Source: Kordiimonas marina
Lineage (GTDB): Bacteria; Pseudomonadota; Alphaproteobacteria; Sphingomonadales; Kordiimonadaceae
DNA length: 64,000 nt
Direction: 5' to 3'
Assembly (NCBI RefSeq): GCF_023006325.1
Contig: NZ_JAINDF010000002.1
Coordinates: 310,001-374,000 of the forward strand
The notes beneath the pieces are model-generated. The model was not told the DNA's origin. It saw only the letters and a list, made by a program, of their open reading frames with translations, and ran no database searches. Positions 17,410 through 25,235 of this stretch are shown piece by piece; within the stretch, counting starts at the first letter, position 1, and every line of letters starts with the position of its first letter. The position numbers and the translations under genes were made by a program.

Positions 17410-17829
17410 ATGCGGACTTTTCTGATTGCCATGGCGGCGGCTGCCGCACTTACCGGTGCCGCGTCGGCAGGTGAGGCCCACAAGCTTCTGGAAACCGATA
17501 AAACGGTGATCGGCGGGCCGATCACTTATCCCTCCGGCCCTGCGCAGATCACTGCGGTGACGGTGACGATCGACCCCGGTGAGGAAAATGGCTGGCACCT
17601 CCATCCGGTGCCAACCTTCGGCTATATCGAGACCGGTGTCTTGACTGTCTATTACAAAGGCGGAGAGAAGCGCGTGTTCCGGGCAGGTGAAGCGGTGGTC
17701 GAAGCCCAGAATGTCATCCACAAGGGCCGCAACGAAGGCACGGAGCCTGTGACCATGCGGGTTTTCTATGCCGGGGCCACCGGTGTGCCGACAACCGTCA
17801 TGAAGCAGGACTATAAGGGCGGGGACTAA
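17410..17829 (+). CDS. Periplasmic cupin-domain protein
   Basis: Small secreted beta-barrel protein of 139 aa. The signal peptide TFLIAMAAAAALTGAASA is followed by a single cupin core: motif 1 GWHLHPVPTFGYIETG holds two His and a later Glu as likely metal ligands, and motif 2 has VVEAQNVIHKGRN with His. The substrate is unknown. The gene stands alone and converges on nudC with a 3-bp gap. Confidence 0.85.
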   Translation: MRTFLIAMAAAAALTGAASAGEAHKLLETDKTVIGGPITYPSGPAQITAVTVTIDPGEENGWHLHPVPTFGYIETGVLTVYYKGGEKRVFRAGEAVVEAQNVIHKGRNEGTEPVTMRVFYAGATGVPTTVMKQDYKGGD

Positions 17830-17832
17830 ACC

Positions 17833-18801
17833 TTAAGCTTCGTCCAGCCAGGTCTTGACCAGCGAATGGGCGATGGCGAAGGACGGCGGCACCAGGCGGT
17901 AGGGGTGCTCGCCCCGCATGCTGGCGCGCACGTCATCCTTGGTGATCCAGACGGCATCGGCGATTTCCGATTCCTGCAGGCTGATCTCTCCTTCCTCGAC
18001 CCAGGCTTCGGCGCCGATCATCAGGGACGAGGGCCACGGCCATGGCTGGCTGGTGATATAGCGCACCTTGGTTGCCCTGAGGCCGACTTCCTCGAACACT
18101 TCGCGCGCGACCGCTTCTTCCATGCTTTCGCCCGGCTCCATGAAACCGGCGAGCGCGGAATAGTGGCCTTCGGGCCAGCCCTTGCCGCGCCCGACCAGCG
18201 CCATGTCGCCCCGGCGCACCAGCATGATGACCACCGGGTCGGTGCGCGGGAAATGGTGCGCGCCGCAGGCCGGGCATTCGCGTTCATACCCCGCCTTGAT
18301 AAGGCGGCTTTCCGCCCCGCACTTGGCGCAGAAGCGGTGGCTTTCGTGCCACAAAAGCATGCTTTTGGCATGCGCGATGATGCCGAGGGACGGGTGCGGC
18401 GGTGTGCTTTCCAGCTTGAAGGCGATGCCGCGGCCGTCCCGGAACTTGGCGCCTTCGGGCTCGAACATCTCGGCGAAGTCATCGGCGCTGCCGTCCAGCA
18501 GGCAGGCGTAGCGCGGGGCGCCCGCGTCGAGGCCGAGGAAGATGGTGTTCAGCGTTGGCAGGAAGCGGAGCCGCGAGGGTTTCTGCCAGGCGATATCGCC
18601 CATGGCGTCGGTCAGGATTCGGGTGTCCGCTGTCAGCTGGAGCTTACCGTCTTCCGCTTCGCGGCTTTCCCCGGCCATCAGGACGACTCGCGCATCATCC
18701 TGCGTCAGGTAATCCCCGAAAATCTCGGGGTCGGTGCGCAGATGTTCGGCGCGGTCGAGCGGATTGCCGGAAAAGGCGGTCTGGACGGCTGAAAGCGGCA
18801 T
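17833..18801 (-). CDS. nudC: NAD(+)/NADH pyrophosphatase, RNA de-NADding
   Basis: Hydrolyses NAD(H) and removes NAD caps from RNA. The protein is 322 aa: an N-terminal domain of about 150 residues, a zinc ribbon (CAKCGAES and CPACGAHHFPR), then the Nudix box GFMEPGESMEEAVAREVFEE and the NudC-specific SQPWPWPSS after it. The ATG at 18801 follows CAGGAG by 8 bases. The gene converges with the cupin gene and diverges from the SRP RNA. Confidence 0.95.
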   Translation of the reverse strand: MPLSAVQTAFSGNPLDRAEHLRTDPEIFGDYLTQDDARVVLMAGESREAEDGKLQLTADTRILTDAMGDIAWQKPSRLRFLPTLNTIFLGLDAGAPRYACLLDGSADDFAEMFEPEGAKFRDGRGIAFKLESTPPHPSLGIIAHAKSMLLWHESHRFCAKCGAESRLIKAGYERECPACGAHHFPRTDPVVIMLVRRGDMALVGRGKGWPEGHYSALAGFMEPGESMEEAVAREVFEEVGLRATKVRYITSQPWPWPSSLMIGAEAWVEEGEISLQESEIADAVWITKDDVRASMRGEHPYRLVPPSFAIAHSLVKTWLDEA

Positions 18802-18850
18802 GGAAAACTCCTGATTTGCACCCCCATTACCTAGAGCGGTCACATAACCC

Positions 18851-18879
18851 TTGCAAGTGCGCACAAGAATCGCCATATA
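18851..18879 (+). promoter_or_regulatory. Sigma70-type promoter of the SRP RNA
   Basis: A -35 box TTGCAA and a -10 box CATATA are spaced by 17 bases. The predicted start falls 6-8 bases later, at the first base of the SRP RNA stem, so the position is self-consistent. Confidence 0.7.
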
Positions 18880-18885
18880 CAGCCG

Positions 18886-18982
18886 CGGGAGAGCCGGCGG
18901 ACATTCCGCTCGCCAACCCGGTCAGGTCCGAAAGGAAGCAGCCGTAACGAGTTGTGCATGGGTCGTTTTGGCCCTCCCACCC
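18886..18982 (+). ncRNA. ffs: Signal recognition particle RNA (4.5S)
   Basis: Contains the universal SRP RNA domain IV core: GGTCAGGTCCG, then AAAGGAAGCAGCC, with the conserved asymmetric loop and a GNRA-type tetraloop (GAAA). The outer stem pairs GGGAGAGCC (18887) with GGCCCTCCC (18970). It guides Ffh-dependent delivery of membrane proteins. The length of roughly 97 nt is the short bacterial type. It is followed 113 bases later by dnaX on the same strand, a common arrangement. End positions are estimated from the stem. Confidence 0.93.
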
Positions 18983-19094
18983 TTCCAAAATTCCGTGGCA
19001 GTTTTTAGTTGGCGCCGTCTGCGCCAAAGCCCTTCCGCTTGCGCGTCGTTCCTGCTAGTCATGACACTCACGTTTTTGAGGGAGATGACGGCCA

Positions 19095-20870
19095 ATGGCT
19101 GACGTGAAAGGCGAAGAAAACTACCGCGTGCTCGCGCGCAAATACCGCCCTGCCGATTTCGATAACCTGATCGGGCAGGAAGCGATGGTGCGCACGCTTT
19201 CAAACGCCATCGACAGCGGCCGTCTTGCCCATGCCTTCATCCTTACAGGCGTCCGTGGGGTGGGGAAAACCACCACCGCCCGCATCATCGCCAAGGCGCT
19301 TAACTGTACCGCGCATGATGGCCCGACCATCACGCCCTGCGGCGTGTGTGAAAACTGTAAGGCCATCGCCGAAAGCCGTCATGTCGACGTGCTGGAAATG
19401 GATGCCGCCAGCCGCACGGGCGTGGATGACATCCGTGAGATTATCGAAAGCGTGCGCTATGCGCCGGTCAGTGCCCGCTACAAAATCTATATCATCGACG
19501 AAGTGCACATGCTGTCGAAGAACGCCTTCAACGCGCTTCTGAAAACGCTTGAAGAACCGCCGGAGCATGTGAAATTCATCTTCGCGACCACCGAAATCCG
19601 CAAGCTGCCGGTGACCGTGCTTTCCCGCTGCCAGCGCTTCGACCTGAAGCGTGTGGAGGCTGATGTGCTGGTCGCGCACCTTGCCAAAATCATCGATCAG
19701 GAAGGCTGCAAGGCCGAGGAAGGCGCGCTGAAGCTGGTCGCTCGCGCGGCCGAAGGTTCGGTGCGGGATAGCCTGTCGCTGCTTGATCAGGCCATCGCCC
19801 ACGGTGCCGGTGACGTGACGGAAACCCAGGTCCGCGACATGCTGGGCCTGGCCGACCGCGCCCAGGTGCTGGACCTGTTCGAATCGTTGATGAAGGGCGA
19901 TGTCGTTGCTGCGCTTGGCACGCTCAGGAAGCAATATGATTCAGGCGCCGACCCCAGCGTGGTCCTCAATGACCTGCTGGAAGTAACCCATTGGCTGACG
20001 CGCCTGAAGGTCACGCCGGAGGCGGGCTCAGACGTGCTGGTCTCGGAAGCCGAGCGCACCAAGGGCGCCGAGATGGCGAAAACGCTGGGGATGCCGCACC
20101 TGACCCGGGCGTGGCAGATGCTGCTCAAAGGCCTCGGGGAAGTTCGCACCGCGCCGAGCCCGATCGCCGCGGCTGAAATGGTCCTCATCCGGCTGTGCTA
20201 TGCCGCCAACCTGCCGAGCCCGGCGGACCTGATCAAGCAGGTTCAGGGCGGTGGTGCCGTGGCGGCCGGGGGCGGCGCGCCCGCGCCCGCAGGCGGCGGC
20301 AACGTGACCGCGATGGCAGGCCATGCGGTCAGCCAGGCGGCAAGCGGCGGGCCGACCGCCCAGATGACCAACAGGGCAAGCGCACAGGTGCTGGCGCTCA
20401 ACCCCGCCGGTGGCGCCGATCATCCGCTCCACCCGATGCCGATCAATTTTGAAAAACTGGTCGCGCTTTTCAATGCCGAACGCGAGCCGACGCTCGCCGT
20501 CATCCTCAAGGATCATGTGCGGCTGGTGGACTATAAGCCCGGCTCCATCACCTTCAACCCGTCCGACAAGGTCCCGGCCGATTTCGTCATGCGGGTGAAG
20601 GCATGCCTCAAGCGCTGGACCGGGACCGACTGGGCCATCACCATCACCCATGAAGGCGGCCAGTCCACCGTGCGGGAACAGGAAGTCGCGCGTGACAAGA
20701 AGCATAAGCAGGAAGCGCTGGAGGAGCCGATCGTCAAGGCGCTCCTCGCCGCTTTCCCGGATGCCCAGCTTCTGGCCGTACGGGACCGCCGCGCGAGCGA
20801 AGACGACCTCTCCATCGAGGATGCGCTGCAACACGCGGTGGATGAAGAAACCGGTGATTTCGATTTCTAA
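19095..20870 (+). CDS. dnaX: DNA polymerase III subunits gamma and tau
   Basis: Clamp-loader ATPase, 591 aa. Walker A is GVRGVGKTT near residue 53, the four-cysteine zinc module lies at CTAHDGPTITPCGVCENC, Walker B is IIDEVHML, and sensor 1 TTEIRKLPVTVLSRCQRF follows. After residue 370 there is a flexible Gly/Ala-rich linker and then the tau-type C-terminal domain for DnaB and alpha contacts. No A-AAA-AAG slippery site was found, so a frameshifted gamma product is not predicted here. It heads the dnaX-ybaB operon. Confidence 0.97.
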   Translation: MADVKGEENYRVLARKYRPADFDNLIGQEAMVRTLSNAIDSGRLAHAFILTGVRGVGKTTTARIIAKALNCTAHDGPTITPCGVCENCKAIAESRHVDVLEMDAASRTGVDDIREIIESVRYAPVSARYKIYIIDEVHMLSKNAFNALLKTLEEPPEHVKFIFATTEIRKLPVTVLSRCQRFDLKRVEADVLVAHLAKIIDQEGCKAEEGALKLVARAAEGSVRDSLSLLDQAIAHGAGDVTETQVRDMLGLADRAQVLDLFESLMKGDVVAALGTLRKQYDSGADPSVVLNDLLEVTHWLTRLKVTPEAGSDVLVSEAERTKGAEMAKTLGMPHLTRAWQMLLKGLGEVRTAPSPIAAAEMVLIRLCYAANLPSPADLIKQVQGGGAVAAGGGAPAPAGGGNVTAMAGHAVSQAASGGPTAQMTNRASAQVLALNPAGGADHPLHPMPINFEKLVALFNAEREPTLAVILKDHVRLVDYKPGSITFNPSDKVPADFVMRVKACLKRWTGTDWAITITHEGGQSTVREQEVARDKKHKQEALEEPIVKALLAAFPDAQLLAVRDRRASEDDLSIEDALQHAVDEETGDFDF

Positions 20871-20893
20871 TATATTTTCCAAGGGATAGCCCG

Positions 20894-21217
20894 ATGAAAA
20901 ATCTCAGCGAAATGCTCAAGAAAGCCCAGGAAATGCAGTCCAAGATGGGCGACATGCAGGCCGAACTCGACAACGTCGAGGTGGAAGGCACCGCGGGCGC
21001 GGGCATGGTGACGGTGGTCCTCACCGCCAAGGGTGACCTCAAGAAAGTCACGCTTGACCCCAGCCTGTTCACCGCTGAGGACAAGGAAGTGGTGGAAGAC
21101 CTGATCGTCGCCGCCCACGCGCAGGCCAAGGCCAAGGCGGCCGACGTGATGCAGTCGCGCATGAAGGACCTCACCGGCGGCATCGACCTGCCCGCCGGCT
21201 TCAAGATGCCTTTTTAA
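20894..21217 (+). CDS. ybaB: Nucleoid-associated protein YbaB/EbfC
   Basis: Small dimeric DNA-binding protein of 107 aa. The helical N-terminus (LSEMLKKAQEMQSKMGDMQ) is followed by the sheet VEGTAGAGMVTVVLTAKGD and a second helix with LIVAAHAQAKAKA. AAGGG lies just upstream of the ATG. It follows dnaX by 23 bp as in most bacteria. Normally recR comes next; here about 2 kb of other genes intervene. Confidence 0.95.
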   Translation: MKNLSEMLKKAQEMQSKMGDMQAELDNVEVEGTAGAGMVTVVLTAKGDLKKVTLDPSLFTAEDKEVVEDLIVAAHAQAKAKAADVMQSRMKDLTGGIDLPAGFKMPF

Positions 21218-21227
21218 GGGGCCTCAA

Positions 21228-21755
21228 ATGCCGGCGTGGCCTGTCATATTGATGATCGTAATCATTGGTGTACTGGTCTTCATGATTGTTGTCACCGTCA
21301 GGCGATTGGCCCAGGAACGAGAGGAGCGAGCTGCTCGTGCCCGAGAAGATGAGCGACTGAGGGCAGCGGAGCAGGCCAAAGCAGAACGCGAGGCTGTCAT
21401 TGAGCGAGAGAGATGTCAGGAGTTCCGGGAGCGGCTCGTGGTGCAGCTACAGGAAATGCCACTTCTTGAAGGAATGTATAAATTAATTTCATACCAAGAA
21501 CGTCGGTACAGCTACTCTCTAAAGCAAGCGGCGCCGATTGATCCATTTGAAGTCTTTTCGGCGCATTCACGGCAAGACGTGACCGCCGCAAGAATGGCTG
21601 TGCAGAGCCTGGTAGGCTTTACCCACAGAGCTGTTTCCTATCAGCAAAAGAATGATGGGGTACTGCCCCGCGATGATGCCTCAAAAAACTACCCGGGATT
21701 TTCCCCCGATGTATATGAAGATGCTTGGGAATGGGCACTTTGGAGCTGTCGTTGA
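21228..21755 (+). CDS. Hypothetical single-pass membrane protein with coiled coil
   Basis: Not recognised. Of 175 aa, residues 4-24 form one membrane helix (WPVILMIVIIGVLVFMIVV). A charged coiled coil runs to about residue 70 (REERAARAREDERLRAAEQA), followed by a soluble C-terminal domain of about 100 residues rich in aromatic residues. Codon use is less GC-biased than in ybaB and recR. An AAGGGG site overlaps the end of ybaB. It is the first of the genes inserted between ybaB and recR, and its end overlaps the next gene. Confidence 0.7.
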   Translation: MPAWPVILMIVIIGVLVFMIVVTVRRLAQEREERAARAREDERLRAAEQAKAEREAVIERERCQEFRERLVVQLQEMPLLEGMYKLISYQERRYSYSLKQAAPIDPFEVFSAHSRQDVTAARMAVQSLVGFTHRAVSYQQKNDGVLPRDDASKNYPGFSPDVYEDAWEWALWSCR

Positions 21756-22045
21756 CTGACGACCCTAGCTCTTTTTCCTGCTTCGTCTATGTCATCGGCA
21801 GCATCAGGGACGGCGAGGTCCGGACCTATGTCGGCTGGACAAACAACCTTGAAAAAAGAATTGCTACCCATAATAGTGGAAAAGGGGCCAAATCTACACG
21901 GGGGCGCGAATGGGTTCTTCTCTATAGCGAAGAATTCAAGACCCGTGGCGAGGCAATGAGCCGGGAGTGGCACCTGAAACGGGACCACAAATTCAGGGGG
22001 GCATTACGTGACACATTCAGAAAACAATATGGAAGAGACGGCTGA
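21731..22045 (+). CDS. GIY-YIG nuclease superfamily protein (UPF0213-like)
   Basis: Single-domain GIY-YIG protein of about 104 aa. The motif appears as CFVYVIGS followed by TYVGWTNN, so the pair reads VYV...YVG; the catalytic Arg lies in LEKRIATHN, then STRGREW and the conserved Glu in TRGEAMSREWHLKR. Biochemical roles of this family are mostly unknown. The start is uncertain: ATG 21731 (inside the previous gene) or TTG 21752 with GGAG upstream. The 3' end overlaps the following gene by 38 bp, and the same 3' segment recurs at 22621. Confidence 0.82.
   Translation: MGTLELSLTDDPSSFSCFVYVIGSIRDGEVRTYVGWTNNLEKRIATHNSGKGAKSTRGREWVLLYSEEFKTRGEAMSREWHLKRDHKFRGALRDTFRKQYGRDG
21962..22011 (+). repeat. 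Direct repeat, copy 1 (3' end of GIY-YIG gene)
   Basis: Fifty bases starting CGGGAGTGGCACCTGAAACG, of which the first 35 are identical to copy 2 and 46 of 50 match overall. In copy 1 the segment encodes the C-terminal REWHLKRDHKFRG of the GIY-YIG protein and the ribosome site of the next gene. Confidence 0.9.
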
Positions 22046-22580
22046 GGCCGTTCCAGTACAATCGGGCGTGACATCGCAAGGCGCAGGGCCATCGGTAGAG
22101 CTTCTGCCGGACGCTCAACCGGTTGGCAAATATGTAAAATATTATCTACTGATCAATGTTGCGGTGGTTGTCCTCCTGGGGATTGTCGTCGCTCTCACTG
22201 GCTTCGACCCAGGCAGTAGCATCGGGGTTGCCGTTATCATCTGCGCGGCAATGGCGACACATCACAAGTTCATTATGGATAATGGCAGGGCTTTGCTTCC
22301 CGTAGAACGCCGCAAACTGGCCTGGTGGGCAAATGTCTTCAACATCCTGCTCACCATAGCTGTGGCTCTTCCTATTGTGGGGCTTGCAGCCTTGGCAGGG
22401 CAGTTAGACACTCTTGGAATTAAGGAAGCGGATTTGTCCGTAGTGTTTGTTGCCTTCCTCATCATTGTCGGTGGCGCAATTCAATATTTTGGAATCTGGT
22501 TCTCGCTGGGGCGGAGCAGCAAATTCAGCCTGAAGGCTTATGAAGAGAAACGGGCCAAACAGGCAGCGCAGGAAGGCTAA
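22008..22580 (+). CDS. Hypothetical four-helix membrane protein, paralogue 1
   Basis: Of 190 aa, the first 40 are soluble and four membrane helices follow (around YYLLINVAVVVLLGIVVAL, SIGVAVIICAAMATH, NILLTIAVALPIVGLAAL and VFVAFLIIVGGAIQYFGIW). A conserved loop reads HHKFIMDNGRALLPVERRKLAWWA. It resembles the small uncharacterised ABZJ_00895-type family (moderate confidence). The start is GTG 22008, because a GGGGG run stands about 7 bases upstream. It overlaps the GIY-YIG gene. The next membrane protein is a diverged paralogue. Confidence 0.72.
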   Translation: MTHSENNMEETAEAVPVQSGVTSQGAGPSVELLPDAQPVGKYVKYYLLINVAVVVLLGIVVALTGFDPGSSIGVAVIICAAMATHHKFIMDNGRALLPVERRKLAWWANVFNILLTIAVALPIVGLAALAGQLDTLGIKEADLSVVFVAFLIIVGGAIQYFGIWFSLGRSSKFSLKAYEEKRAKQAAQEG

Positions 22581-22620
22581 GCCCGGATGAAAAGTGAAAG
22601 TTTGGGTTGCGCCGGGCGGT

Positions 22621-22670
22621 CGGGAGTGGCACCTGAAACGGGACCACAAATTCAGAGGTGTATTGCGTGA
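22621..22670 (+). repeat. Direct repeat, copy 2 (GIY-YIG remnant)
   Basis: Second copy of the 50-base segment at 21962, 659 bases downstream. Read in the GIY-YIG frame it still encodes [19 protein letters not shown], but no start or upstream domain precedes it. It is therefore a truncated C-terminal fragment left by duplication, and it now supplies the leader of paralogue 2. Confidence 0.88.
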
Positions 22671-23194
22671 AAAATATAAAGATGCCTGCGGCCGAGGATG
22701 AGGCCCGCGCGGCCCTTTCTGCTACCGTTTCCACCGACCTGCCGGTAAAGCCCTATGTGATGCGGTATTTGCTGCTGTCCTGGGGCATCGGCCTTCTCCT
22801 CAGCCTCCTATTGGTGGTGCTGCATAAAAATGCTTTCGGGACGGTCGATTTTGTCATGCTCCTGGCCGCGCCGTTTGTGGGCTACAGCTTCACACAGCAC
22901 CAGGGGCGGCCCTTGTCGCCGGGTGAACAGCAGCGTCTGTCCTATTGGGCCATGTTCGGCGGGATAACGACCGAGGTTGCGGCCATTGGGGGCCTCTGCG
23001 CCCTGTTGGCGGCGGCGGGGAAACTGTCCGCCCTATTGGCGCAGGTACCGGATACGGTCCTCAAAGCCAATCCCGTTGTTCTTGCGCTTGTGCTCGCCTT
23101 GGGGGCTTTCGTGCAATATTTTGTGCTGTGGCTGCTGTTCGGCCTTGGGACCCAAATCCATCCTGTGGCATACAAGGGGTCGGACGACACCTGA
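22667..23194 (+). CDS. Hypothetical four-helix membrane protein, paralogue 2
   Basis: About 175 aa with the same plan as the protein at 22008: a short soluble N-terminus, then four hydrophobic helices, with the loop [20 protein letters not shown] aligned to HHKFIMDNGRALLPVERRKL and a final [10 protein letters not shown] aligned to QYFGIWFSLG. Function unknown. GTG 22667 is chosen because it occupies the same place relative to the repeat as the GTG of paralogue 1; a GTG at 22658 or an ATG at 22682 is possible. GC content is higher than in paralogue 1. Confidence 0.7.
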   Translation: MKNIKMPAAEDEARAALSATVSTDLPVKPYVMRYLLLSWGIGLLLSLLLVVLHKNAFGTVDFVMLLAAPFVGYSFTQHQGRPLSPGEQQRLSYWAMFGGITTEVAAIGGLCALLAAAGKLSALLAQVPDTVLKANPVVLALVLALGAFVQYFVLWLLFGLGTQIHPVAYKGSDDT

Positions 23195-23208
23195 ACGGGA
23201 CCTTTTCT

Positions 23209-23817
23209 ATGCCGCGCAGCCACGGAAGTGACATTGATACGCTGATCCAGCTTCTGTCGAAGCTGCCGGGGCTTGGGCCGCGCTCGGCGCGCCGGGCGGT
23301 TCTGCAGCTTCTGAAGAAGAAGGACAGCGTCATGGTGCCCCTGGCCACGGCGCTTCATGACGTGGCGGACCGGGTGCGCATTTGCGGGACGTGCGGCAAT
23401 ATCGATACCACCGACCCCTGCCATGTGTGTGTGGACAACAGGCGCGACCGCACTACCGTGTGCGTGGTTGAAGATGTCGCCGACCTGTGGGCGCTCGACC
23501 GCTCGGAAACCTATAAGGGGCTTTACCATGTGCTTGGCGGCACGCTGTCGGCGCTTGATGGCGTCGGGCCGGAGGAGCTGAATATCGCGCCCCTGATGGC
23601 GCGGGTGGCGGCCGGTGATGTGCAGGAGGTCATCCTCGCGCTCAACGCCACGGTCGACGGCCAGACCACCAGCCATTACCTGGCTGAGCGGATGGCGGAC
23701 AGCGGCGTCAAGGTCACCGCGCTTGCCCACGGTGTGCCGGTGGGCGGCGAGCTGGATTATCTGGATGACGGCACGCTGGCGGCAGCGCTTAAAGCGCGCG
23801 GGATGGTGAGCGCATGA
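23209..23817 (+). CDS. recR: Recombination mediator protein RecR
   Basis: Works with RecF/RecO to load RecA on gapped DNA. The protein is 202 aa. The N-terminal helix-hairpin-helix [20 protein letters not shown] is followed by the zinc finger [16 protein letters not shown], the Toprim domain ([16 protein letters not shown]), and [22 protein letters not shown] 23209 is the homologue-consistent start. It is separated from ybaB by four non-family genes. Its stop overlaps the next gene as ATGA. Confidence 0.96.
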   Translation: MPRSHGSDIDTLIQLLSKLPGLGPRSARRAVLQLLKKKDSVMVPLATALHDVADRVRICGTCGNIDTTDPCHVCVDNRRDRTTVCVVEDVADLWALDRSETYKGLYHVLGGTLSALDGVGPEELNIAPLMARVAAGDVQEVILALNATVDGQTTSHYLAERMADSGVKVTALAHGVPVGGELDYLDDGTLAAALKARGMVSA

Positions 23818-24155
23818 GCGGACTTCTCTATAGCGTCAGGGTCTGGGTCGACCCGGAGCGGGGCGAGGACTATATCGCCTGGCTTACTGGCGGCCATGTG
23901 GCGGAAATCGCGGGGGAACCCGGTGTGCTGTGGGCGCACCTGGCCCGGCTCGATGAACCCGACGCAGACGGCTGGGTTGGCTTCCGCACTCTATACGGTT
24001 TCGAAAGCCGGGCGGCGTTCGACGCCTACCAGAATGGCGACCTTTACAAATCCTTTGCCCCTGCATGGCAGCAATATGCCGGGCTGTTCCGTATTGAGCG
24101 TGAAACAGGCCCTCTCCTTGAAAGCCACGGCAGCGACGGAAAGACTGAACAATGA
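23814..24155 (+). CDS. DUF4286 family protein
   Basis: Of 113 aa. The N-terminal [27 protein letters not shown] and mid-region [19 protein letters not shown] resemble DUF4286, a small ferredoxin-like alpha/beta fold of unknown function. The start overlaps the recR stop (ATGA), and its own stop overlaps the GFA gene in the same way, so recR, this gene and the next are one translational unit. Confidence 0.78.
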   Translation: MSGLLYSVRVWVDPERGEDYIAWLTGGHVAEIAGEPGVLWAHLARLDEPDADGWVGFRTLYGFESRAAFDAYQNGDLYKSFAPAWQQYAGLFRIERETGPLLESHGSDGKTEQ

Positions 24156-24547
24156 CCGACAAGATTACCCATAAGGGCGGCTGCCACTGCGGCACCGTGC
24201 GCTTCGAAGTGCAGGCGCCCGCCGACATTACCGCCAGCCGCTGCAATTGCAGCATGTGCTCGAAAACCGGCTTCCTGCATGTATTCGCGGGCCCGGATGA
24301 GTTCACCATCACCTCGGGCGCGGATGCCTTGAGCGAATACCGCTTCAACTCCGGCGTGGCGCGGCATCTGTTCTGCAAGACCTGCGGCGTGAAGGCCTTT
24401 TATGTGCCGAGAAGCCACCCTGAAGGCTGGTCGATCAACGCCAACTGCATCGATGCGGATACCATCGCATCCCTCACGATCGAAGAATTCGACGGCGCCA
24501 ACTGGGAAGCCAATGTCGCTAAACTCAGGGCCGAACACCCGGTTTGA
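24152..24547 (+). CDS. GFA/CENP-V family zinc protein
   Basis: Of 131 aa. Zinc-binding cysteines of the GFA (glutathione-dependent formaldehyde-activating) fold: GGCHCGTVRFEV, CNCSMCSKTG, and FCKTCGVKAFYV. Known members bind thiol adducts, but most have unproven activity. The ATG overlaps the preceding stop. No formaldehyde-oxidation genes are nearby, so only the fold is claimed. Confidence 0.9.
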   Translation: MTDKITHKGGCHCGTVRFEVQAPADITASRCNCSMCSKTGFLHVFAGPDEFTITSGADALSEYRFNSGVARHLFCKTCGVKAFYVPRSHPEGWSINANCIDADTIASLTIEEFDGANWEANVAKLRAEHPV

Positions 24548-24691
24548 CGCAGGTGTGCCCCAGCTGGCTAACCACCTGAAATAAAAGAGCAGATTTGGAT
24601 AGCTGCCTTTTTTCCGCCACCTTTTCGCCATGGATTTGACGGGGAGCGCTCCTAGAGACTCGCATAGGGTTTTAGTCTAAGGAGATTGTTC

Positions 24692-25117
24692 ATGGCTCAC
24701 CCTGTTAAACTGCTCGCAGCATCCCTGCTGCTTGCCGGCTCCGCCACGCTTGTGACCCTGCCGGTTCTTGCCCAGGACACCGCGCCCGGGAAACAAGCCC
24801 AGGCCGAAACCGCAAAAGCCAAACCCGGCAAAGCGGCCAAGGCCAAACATCATGTCAAACACAAGAAACTGAACCCCCTGCGGACGCGCCAGCGGCAGGA
24901 GTGGAAAGACATGGTGGCGGCGCAGAAGAAAGCCCTCGAAAACCCGTCCTTAAGCGCCGACGCCAAGGCCACGCTGAGAAAACAGCAGGTTGAGGAGCGG
25001 AAGGCGATGGTCAAACGCCATAAGGAAGAACGGGCGGCTTACCGTGCCGAGCGCAAGAAGAAGGCTGAAGAAAAGGCCAAGCAAAAGGCTGAAAAAGCAG
25101 CCAAGAAGGCCAAGTAG
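24692..25117 (+). CDS. Secreted lysine/alanine-rich protein
   Basis: Of 141 aa. The signal peptide KLLAASLLLAGSATLVTLP ends near VLAQD. The mature part is very basic: AKAKPGKAAKAKHHVKHKK, a helical middle, and a C-terminal helix of KKAEEKAKQKAEKAAKKAK. Highly charged helices suggest binding to nucleic acid, lipopolysaccharide or peptidoglycan, but no family is recognised. The AAGGAG site is 7 bases before ATG 24692. It is monocistronic, with a strong terminator downstream. Confidence 0.75.
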   Translation: MAHPVKLLAASLLLAGSATLVTLPVLAQDTAPGKQAQAETAKAKPGKAAKAKHHVKHKKLNPLRTRQRQEWKDMVAAQKKALENPSLSADAKATLRKQQVEERKAMVKRHKEERAAYRAERKKKAEEKAKQKAEKAAKKAK

Positions 25118-25166
25118 GACCAAGGCGTCCCTAACGCCTGAGGTCAAAGCCTGTAGCAGAATGAAC

Positions 25167-25201
25167 AAAACCCCGGACCGTCATGGTCCGGGGTTTTGTT
25201 A
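25167..25201. terminator. Bidirectional Rho-independent terminator
   Basis: AAAACCCCGGACC and GGTCCGGGGTTTT form a perfect 13-bp stem around a GTCAT loop, with TTTTGTT on the plus strand and a matching T-rich end on the minus strand. It lies between the convergent Lys-rich protein gene and dapE, so it can serve both. Confidence 0.88.
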
Positions 25202-25235
25202 TATTGGGGTTTTGTTGTCTCAGCGTGTCTGTGGA

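Noticed and set aside
19095-20870. Programmed frameshift in dnaX producing gamma
   Set aside because: No A-AAA-AAG heptamer with a following stem and near -1 stop was found.
22587-22671. Small ORF of 27 codons in the gap before paralogue 2 (starts MKSESLGCAG)
   Set aside because: It crosses the duplicated GIY-YIG remnant in the wrong frame and has no upstream ribosome site.
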